Origin: Ameyamaea chiangmaiensis
Lineage (GTDB): Bacteria > Pseudomonadota > Alphaproteobacteria > Acetobacterales > Acetobacteraceae
Assembly (NCBI RefSeq): GCF_025995235.1
Contig: NZ_BAPT01000040.1
Location: 124,001-188,000 of the forward strand
Length of the DNA: 64,000 nucleotides
Direction: 5' to 3'
Shown: piece after piece, positions 58,303-64,000 of the stretch
Layout: the number at the start of each line of letters is the position of its first letter
Numbering within the stretch: the stretch's first letter is position 1
Position numbers and translations under genes: made by a program
Notes under the pieces: generated by a model
The model's input: the letters and a program-made list of their open reading frames with translations, nothing else
What the model was told of the DNA's origin: nothing
Database searches by the model: none

Positions 58303-60945
58303 CTATGATCGGCCCAAACCCGTGTCTTCTTCAAGTGCCAGTTTACGAAGCGTGTAGATTGCCTCCAGCGCCGCGCGGGGCGTCAGCGCGTCGGGATCGA
58401 GTTCGGCCAGCGTCACGCGCAACCGATCGCTGGTCGTGTCCATCGCGGGCGCGTTTGTCTCGAACAAGGGTAGTGGCGCGCGGGCGCGGTCATGCTCCTT
58501 TTCCAGCGCGGCCAAAAGGCGGTTGGCGCGCTGTACGACGGGTTCGGGCACACCGGCCAGGCGGGCGACGTGCACACCCCAGCTTCGTCGGGCGGTTCCG
58601 GCGACCACCTGATGCGCGAACACGATGCGGCCCTTCCAGTCCCGTACGGCCATCGTGTGGGGCGAGAGCCTCGGCAGGGTCTCGGCCAGTTCCGCCAGTT
58701 CGTGGAAGTGCGTGGCGAAAATGGCGCGGCAGCGCAGCGTCGAATGCAGTGCCTCCAGCGTGGCCCACGCGATCGCAAGCCCGTCGAGCGTCGCGGTGCC
58801 CCGGCCGATTTCGTCCACCACCACCATGGAGCGCGGGCCGCCCTGATTGAGGATCGCCGCAGTCTCGGTCATCTCGACCATGAAGGTCGACCGGCCGCGC
58901 GCCAGGTCGTCCGCCGCGCCGACGCGCGAGAACAGGCGGTCGACGATGCCGATCCGCGCGCGGTCGGCGGGGACCGGAAGCCCGGCTTGCGCAAGGATGA
59001 TCGCCAGCGCGGTCTGGCGCAGGAACGTCGACTTGCCGGCCATGTTCGGTCCGGTCAGCAGCATCACGCGCCGTTCGGGCGACAGGTCGCAGTCGTTGGG
59101 CGTGAACGCGCCCCGACCGTCGAGTGCCGCTTCGACCACCGGGTGCCGACAGGCTTCAAGTACGAAGTCCTGATCGTCGGTGATTACGGCCCGGCACCAG
59201 CGACCGGCCGACGCCAGATGGGCGCACGCCGCCAGAACGTCCAATGTTGCGAGTTCGCGCGCGATGGCTTCCAGCGTGGGCTCGGCCAGAATGGTGGCGA
59301 CGAGGCGCGTGAAAATCTGCCGCTCCAGCGTCGCGGCGCGTTCGGCCGCTTCGGTGATGCGCCGGTCGAGACCGACCAGTTCGTCGGTGGAAAAGCGTGC
59401 GAGGCTCGCCGTGCCTTGCCGCAGGGTGACGTCGGTGCGCTCGCGCAGACGATCGGCCGCGGCGATCGGCACCTCGATGATATAGCCGAGTTGCGCGTGA
59501 TGACGGATTTTCAGGCTGTTGAGGCCGAAACGGGCGGCGTACTCGGTCTGAAGTCCTGCGAGGATCTGGCGACTGTCAGTGCACAGCGCTCGTTCCTCGT
59601 CCAGGGCGGCGTCGAAGCCCGGGGCGATGACGCCGCCATCGTCGAGGCGCGCGGGCGGCTCCGCGCTCAGGGCGCGGGCCAGAAGCGCCTGAAGGTCGCG
59701 CCCTCCCGTGCGCAGCGTCTCAAGCGCGGTCGCGATCTCGGGGGGCGCATCGGGCGCTTTGCCCAGAATATCGGCGGCGACACGCGCCACATCGAGTGCG
59801 GTGCCGATCGCCGCGGCATCGCGTGGCTGGCCGCGACCCAGCGCCAGCCGACCCAGCGCTCGGTTGAGGTCCGGCGCTCGCCGGAGGGTCGACACCACAG
59901 ATGCGGCGGCGTCCGCGTGCCCGGCGAGCCAGAGCCATCCGTCCTGCCGCGCGATGATGCGTCGCCGGTCGGTCAGTGGCGCGGCAAGCCATTGGGCGAG
60001 AAGACGCGCGCCGGCCCCGGTGACGGTCCGGTTGACGGCGGCGAACAGCGTGTGTTCGGCGCCGCCGTCGCGCGCGCGCAGGATGTCCAGACTGGCGCGC
60101 GTCGCGGGGTCGAGGCCCAGCGTATCGCCGCTGTCCTGATGGCGGGGGCTGGACAGTCGGGGCATCTTGCCCGCCTGGCTTCGCCGCGCGTAGTCCAGCG
60201 CGACGGCTGCGGCAATTGCCTCCTCGTCGGTGAAATCGCCGAACGCATCGAGGCTGCCGGCACCGAAGGCGTCGGCGACGCGGATTCGTGCCTTGTCGGC
60301 GGATGACGGCGGCATTTCGGTCGCGCGCCGGTCGGCGTAGTCGCCAAGATCGAGATCGGGGGGGGCCAGGATTTCGGCGGGATCGAGCCGACCCAGCACG
60401 TCGTGCAGGGCGGCGGGGGTCGTCGTCGCCGTTTCGAATACGCCCGTCGAGATGTCGATCCACGCGGCGCCGATCACCTGCGATGACCGGGCAGCCCCGC
60501 GTGCGCCGCGCCCGGGGGGGGTGGCGAGGGCGAGCAGAAGATTGTGCCGTCCGGCGTCGAGCAGTTCGTCTTCGGTCAGCGTTCCGGGGGAGATGACGCG
60601 CACGATCGCGCGGGCCAGCGGCCCTTTGGGTCCGGTGTGGCCGGGCTTTCGCGCGGCTTCGGTCTGTTCGGCCACGGCGACGCGGAAGCCGCGCCGGATC
60701 AGGCGGGCGAGATAGGCGCTGGCGGCGTGGTAGGGCACGCCGCACATGGGTATCGGCTGGCCGCCATGCGTGCCGCGGTGGGTCAGCGCGATGTCGAGGG
60801 CACTGGCGGCGGCCTGTGCGTCCGCGAAGAACAGCTCGTAAAAATCGCCCATGCGAAAGAACAGCAGGGCATCGGGATGTTCGGACTTGAGCGCGAACCA
60901 TTGCGCCATGGCGGGCGTGGCGCCCTCGGCGGAGGGAATCGTCAT
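58303..60945 (-). CDS. mutS: DNA mismatch repair protein MutS
   Basis: An 880-residue mismatch-binding ATPase. The mismatch-reading Phe-x-Glu lies in FRMGDFYELF near residue 36, Walker A is TGPNMAGKST near residue 627, and the signature STFMVEMTE and Walker B VVVDEIGRGT follow. The C-terminal end with the dimerisation helix-turn-helix is intact. Length is normal. It lies before glnD on the same strand; the alphaproteobacterial mutS-glnD-murJ neighbourhood is only partly kept, with two genes placed between. Confidence 0.97.
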   Translation of the reverse strand: MTIPSAEGATPAMAQWFALKSEHPDALLFFRMGDFYELFFADAQAAASALDIALTHRGTHGGQPIPMCGVPYHAASAYLARLIRRGFRVAVAEQTEAARKPGHTGPKGPLARAIVRVISPGTLTEDELLDAGRHNLLLALATPPGRGARGAARSSQVIGAAWIDISTGVFETATTTPAALHDVLGRLDPAEILAPPDLDLGDYADRRATEMPPSSADKARIRVADAFGAGSLDAFGDFTDEEAIAAAVALDYARRSQAGKMPRLSSPRHQDSGDTLGLDPATRASLDILRARDGGAEHTLFAAVNRTVTGAGARLLAQWLAAPLTDRRRIIARQDGWLWLAGHADAAASVVSTLRRAPDLNRALGRLALGRGQPRDAAAIGTALDVARVAADILGKAPDAPPEIATALETLRTGGRDLQALLARALSAEPPARLDDGGVIAPGFDAALDEERALCTDSRQILAGLQTEYAARFGLNSLKIRHHAQLGYIIEVPIAAADRLRERTDVTLRQGTASLARFSTDELVGLDRRITEAAERAATLERQIFTRLVATILAEPTLEAIARELATLDVLAACAHLASAGRWCRAVITDDQDFVLEACRHPVVEAALDGRGAFTPNDCDLSPERRVMLLTGPNMAGKSTFLRQTALAIILAQAGLPVPADRARIGIVDRLFSRVGAADDLARGRSTFMVEMTETAAILNQGGPRSMVVVDEIGRGTATLDGLAIAWATLEALHSTLRCRAIFATHFHELAELAETLPRLSPHTMAVRDWKGRIVFAHQVVAGTARRSWGVHVARLAGVPEPVVQRANRLLAALEKEHDRARAPLPLFETNAPAMDTTSDRLRVTLAELDPDALTPRAALEAIYTLRKLALEEDTGLGRS

Positions 60946-61000
60946 GAGGCGTTCCTTTAGCCGCGTCGGCGCCGGCGTGTAAGTCCGATTTTGTGACGCA

Positions 61001-62017
61001 TCAAGGAGCTGCCGGGGTTAGCCCGACGACCGTGCGCAGGAAGTCCGCGCTCGCCGCCTCGACCCCGGCACTGGCCTGCGACAGGCCGGGGAAGGGGATC
61101 ACATGCGTGCCCGCGTCGGGAAAATCGACGACCCGTTTGCGGTCGGCGGGGGTGCCCAGGGCGCCCGCCATGCCCTTGATCGCCGCGACGGACACGGTCT
61201 GATCCTGATGGGCCTCGTCGCGGTAGTAGTAGCCGACGAACGTGGGCGCGGTCACGGCGCCGAAAGTGCGGGCGTTCATGGCGCCGCGCGTAAGTTCAGC
61301 CAGCGCGCGATAGCCGTCGACGTGCAGATCGCTGGCCCAGACCGGCGATGACGACGGCTTGTGGACGATCGCCCCGCCCCGGTTCTGCAGCAGCCGCAGT
61401 GCCCACAGGCCCCAGGGCTGGAACAGTAGATCGAGCTTGTTGCCGCGTTCGCGCACCAGCGGCGACCACAGGACGAGGGCGCCGATCCGCTCGGGCACCT
61501 GCGATGCCAGCAGCAGGGCGAGTGAGCCGCCCGTCGACGTGCCGATCAGGATCGTGCGTTCACCCAGCGCGTTGCCTATGGCCAGCGCGCGCGCGGCGCC
61601 GTCGGCCAGCGTCTGCGCGTTGAGGCCGGCCATGGCGTCCGGTGCGGCCAGCCCGTGGCCTGGCAGGCGGGCCAGATACAGGTTGCAGCCGAACTGACGG
61701 GCCAGGGCTGCCGGAAGGCCTCCGCCTTCGCCCTGGCTTGCCGAAAACCCGTGCAGATAGACCATCGAGCATTCGGTTCGGTGCGGGGAATCCGGTGTGG
61801 CCCAGACGATCCGCGCGCGGGTGTCGTCGCGCAGCGGGCCGGCATGGGCCTCTTCTTCGTCTATGAAGGCCGTCAGGGCCTGCGCGTCCTGCGGCACGGT
61901 GGGGAGATGAACGACGGGGCGCACCGCCTCGACGCGGGGGCCGGCGACCCATCCTCCGACAATGACGGCAACGCCTATCGCGGCGAACAAAAGGAATCGG
62001 CTGGGCGAACGTGTCAT
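61001..62017 (-). CDS. Membrane-anchored alpha/beta hydrolase
   Basis: A 338-residue hydrolase with an N-terminal membrane anchor or signal (FLLFAAIGVAVIVGGWVAG, residues 8-26). The oxyanion segment MVYLHGFSASQGEG and the nucleophile elbow GTSTGGS are clear; the Asp and the final His (GTHVIPFPGL) complete the triad. It looks like a monoacylglycerol lipase or esterase type. ATG 62017 overlaps the small membrane protein stop (ATGA), so they are coupled. The substrate is unknown. Confidence 0.88.
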   Translation of the reverse strand: MTRSPSRFLLFAAIGVAVIVGGWVAGPRVEAVRPVVHLPTVPQDAQALTAFIDEEEAHAGPLRDDTRARIVWATPDSPHRTECSMVYLHGFSASQGEGGGLPAALARQFGCNLYLARLPGHGLAAPDAMAGLNAQTLADGAARALAIGNALGERTILIGTSTGGSLALLLASQVPERIGALVLWSPLVRERGNKLDLLFQPWGLWALRLLQNRGGAIVHKPSSSPVWASDLHVDGYRALAELTRGAMNARTFGAVTAPTFVGYYYRDEAHQDQTVSVAAIKGMAGALGTPADRKRVVDFPDAGTHVIPFPGLSQASAGVEAASADFLRTVVGLTPAAP

Positions 62018-62340
62018 GAGCGTGGAGCCCCCTTGCCGTATATCCAGTCCGGATGGCGTGCCTCGATCCGGTCGAGCACGAGATCCAGTCCGCGCTGCAA
62101 CGGCGGCACGTCCTGGCACAACAGTATCAGCCCGAGCGGCAGCATCCAAAGGCCGAAGATTGGCAGGATCGCGAGACAGCCCCCGATCACCAGCGCGCCT
62201 CCGGCCAAAAGGCGTGCGAGCCGCGCCTGCGGCCGGCGCAGCCAACGCATGGCGCGCGCGGCCCTAGGCGGCAGGCGATCGATCATCCGCTCGAGCCGCT
62301 GCTCGCGATGGGTTTGTGTGAGGGGACCAACGGGCATCAT
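62014..62340 (-). CDS. Small membrane protein (108 aa) of unknown function
   Basis: A 108-residue protein with a basic N-terminal half (RLPPRAARAMRWLRRP), two close hydrophobic segments (LLAGGALVIGGCLAILPI and WMLPLGLILLC) joined by a short FG turn, and a C-terminal amphipathic DLVLDRIEARHPDW. The double-span hairpin with PLGLILL resembles a widespread alphaproteobacterial uncharacterised type. AAGGA lies about nine bases before the tandem ATG codons at 62340/62337. Its ATGA overlap with the hydrolase suggests a joint function. Confidence 0.75.
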   Translation of the reverse strand: MMPVGPLTQTHREQRLERMIDRLPPRAARAMRWLRRPQARLARLLAGGALVIGGCLAILPIFGLWMLPLGLILLCQDVPPLQRGLDLVLDRIEARHPDWIYGKGAPRS

Positions 62341-62523
62341 CAGGACGGAATCCTTCGCGACTCGGGATTGACGGGCACTCTAGCCGATACGAACGCGCAC
62401 GCAGCGCATGCGGTCGCCGTTAAACCGGTGTCGAAACATGTCGACCCCGGATGAAGACCCCGTGAGGCAGCCGCAACCCTCAGCGCCAGAATGGGTTTGA
62501 TATCCGGTAAAGGAGCCGACGTC

Positions 62524-62706
62524 ATGGACGACCTGATGAACGTTTGCGCCACCGGCCGCGTGCCGGGACCGGGGCAGGGTATGCCGCCGGAGGGGGCCGC
62601 CGACCCCCATCCGGAAGGCCGGCCGCAGACCGATCCGGACACCATACCCGAGCCATTGACCCTGCCCGAAAGGCCCGAGCCCCCGTCGCGGGAGGACCGG
62701 GACTAG
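62524..62706 (+). CDS. Small proline-rich protein (60 aa)
   Basis: A 60-residue plus-strand frame, MDDLMNVCATGRVPGPGQGM at the start and then Pro/Glu/Asp-rich, likely disordered. AAAGGAG lies eight bases before ATG 62524, a strong ribosome site that supports translation. It is divergent from the small membrane protein and its TAG stop overlaps the murJ stop by four bases. No family or function is recognised. Confidence 0.65.
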   Translation: MDDLMNVCATGRVPGPGQGMPPEGAADPHPEGRPQTDPDTIPEPLTLPERPEPPSREDRD

Positions 62707-64000
62707 CGACGGTTCAGCCTCGTCGCAAGGCGTCGCATGATCGCGCGGCTGTCGGCGACGCCCAACGCCTGCAGGGCGGCCCCATAGACCGCCGTCCCCA
62801 GGCAGACCAGAGCGGCCATGCCGATGACACGCGGCAGGGTCGTCCAGTCCGCGACATGGCCGAGCGGCGTCATCTGGGCCAGCGCGAGCATGGCCGTCAT
62901 GACGAACGATGCCGCTATCATGCGCGCCAGTCGCCCCGCGCAACCGGGGCTGAGCGCGAGTGCAGCGCGACGACGCAGGAGCCAACCGAGGGCGGCTGCG
63001 TTCGCGCAGGCCGCAAGAGAACTGGCCAGCGGCGGCCCGACATGGGCCAGCGGGCGATAGAGTGACAGGTTGAGCGCGAAGTTCAGCACCAGTGTCGCGA
63101 TGCCGACGCGCACCGGGGTGGCCGTATCCCCACGCGCAAAAAAACCCGGAGAGAGCACCTTCACCAGAACGAAGGCGGGCAGCCCGATAGCATAGGCCTG
63201 AAGCGACTGCGCCGACAGCGCCGCGTCACGGGCGGAAAAAGCGCCATGGCCGAACAGGGTCGCCATGATCGGGCGCGCCAGTACGATCAGCGCCAGCGTC
63301 GCCGGCAGCGTCAGGATCAGGGCGTATTCCAGCGCGCGGCTTTGCGTCTCGTGCGCGGCGCGCGTGTCCCCGGCGGCCACATGGCGCGTCAGTTCGGGCA
63401 GAAGCGTCGTGCCGGCCGCCGCACCGAGCACGCCCAGAGGGAGCTGGTTCACCCGGTCGGCGAAATACATCAGCGACACGCTGCCGGTGGGCAGCAGCGT
63501 CGCGATGATGGTGTCGACGACCAGATTGATCTGCGAGATGCCGCTGCCGACAAGCCCGGGCACCATGCGGCGCATCAGGGTGCGGATCTGCGGGGTCAGC
63601 CTTGGTCGGGGCAGCGCCAGTTCCATGCCCGCGCGCCGCGCGGCGACCAGAAGAAGACCCAGTTGCACGACGCCGGAGGCCGTGATGCCCCAGGCCGCCG
63701 CATGCGCCACCGTCGCGGTGAAGGGCGCAAGCCAAAGGATGGCGGCGATTCCGACCACGTTGAACGTCGCATAGGCCGCCGCCGCCGCCGAAAAGCGCCC
63801 CATCCCGTTCAGCACGCCCGAGACGAGGGCGGCCGCGCAGATCAGCACCAGGTAGGGGAACGTGATTCGCGACAGGCTGACAGCCAGATCGTGGCGTTCG
63901 CCGCCGCCGTGCAGACCGAAACCCGGTGCGATCACGCTGACGATCGCGGGCATGAACACCTCGCCCAGAGCGGTCAGTGCCAGCAGCCAGAACACCAGAA
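62703..64000 (-). CDS. murJ: Lipid II flippase MurJ (5' truncated by window)
   Basis: The C-terminal 430 or more residues of a MOP-family flippase that moves lipid II across the inner membrane for peptidoglycan synthesis. The frame is open past the window edge, so the N-terminal part with the first helices is missing. Eleven or so hydrophobic helices remain; GVLGAAAGTTLLPELTRHVA and PGFFARGDTATPVRVG match the MurJ family. The region near mutS-glnD is typical. It ends in an overlap with the small proline-rich protein on the other strand. Confidence 0.95.
   Translation of the reverse strand, partial: LVFWLLALTALGEVFMPAIVSVIAPGFGLHGGGERHDLAVSLSRITFPYLVLICAAALVSGVLNGMGRFSAAAAAYATFNVVGIAAILWLAPFTATVAHAAAWGITASGVVQLGLLLVAARRAGMELALPRPRLTPQIRTLMRRMVPGLVGSGISQINLVVDTIIATLLPTGSVSLMYFADRVNQLPLGVLGAAAGTTLLPELTRHVAAGDTRAAHETQSRALEYALILTLPATLALIVLARPIMATLFGHGAFSARDAALSAQSLQAYAIGLPAFVLVKVLSPGFFARGDTATPVRVGIATLVLNFALNLSLYRPLAHVGPPLASSLAACANAAALGWLLRRRAALALSPGCAGRLARMIAASFVMTAMLALAQMTPLGHVADWTTLPRVIGMAALVCLGTAVYGAALQALGVADSRAIMRRLATRLNRR

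Overview
The window is GC-rich, densely coded bacterial chromosome with no phage, insertion sequence or CRISPR array in view. Gene content points to an alphaproteobacterium, most likely a member of the Acetobacteraceae (acetic acid bacteria). The pointers are a single-domain RNase D beside a tRNA-Leu, an NDUFA9-like SDR beside gltDB, a kdsD-lptC-lptA-lptB-rpoN-hpf run, thrC with an M16 peptidase, mutS-glnD near murJ, a PmtA-type lipid methyltransferase, and a ctaB gene inside what looks like the remnant of an aa3 oxidase operon. The family assignment is inference from gene content and protein style.

Layout. (1) 1-2800: the 3' end of a TonB-dependent receptor, an MFS carrier and an RraA/HMG-aldolase-like protein, probably one uptake and breakdown unit. 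(2) 2850-11600: stress and metal functions: a large-subunit catalase, the K+ transporter Kup, a Rieske-flavoprotein reductase, the Mn transporter MntH, and a fused PadR regulator plus siderophore-interacting reductase behind an array of GATATATC-type palindromes. (3) 11680-15330: an Old Yellow Enzyme, then allantoate amidohydrolase overlapping ureidoglycine-glyoxylate transaminase, both for ureide nitrogen recovery. (4) 15340-19360: an SDR and a divergent HxlR regulator, a 1-Cys peroxiredoxin overlapping an ArsR regulator, and a Na+/H+ antiporter. (5) 19480-25300, minus strand: lipopolysaccharide supply and export (kdsD, lptC, lptA, lptB), then rpoN and hpf. (6) 25420-33560: an RNase D-like exonuclease, tRNA-Leu(CAG), an NDUFA9-like protein, and gltD-gltB.

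(7) 33600-42500: a lipoprotein, oligoendopeptidase F with an ABC1 kinase, uvrB, aldose epimerase with greB, gshB and a tiny membrane protein. (8) 42660-46000: PmtA, then a degenerate cytochrome oxidase subunit I, heme O synthase and a CoxF-sized protein. (9) 46030-52600, minus strand: a Tim44-like protein, PmbA/TldE, an M16 peptidase, ThrC, an MRJP-like secreted protein and an unknown. (10) 52670-55340: a TPR glycosyltransferase-like protein and a class II aldolase. (11) 55360-64000, minus strand: glnD, mutS, a hydrolase with a small membrane protein, and a partial murJ; a 60-residue proline-rich protein lies on the plus strand.

Many neighbours share an ATGA stop/start overlap, so translational coupling is common. 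No gap between genes exceeds about 300 bases. The two most unusual items are the oxidase subunit I homologue that has lost its active-site ligands next to ctaB, and the natural PadR-SIP (YqjI-YqjH-like) fusion with its palindrome array facing mntH.
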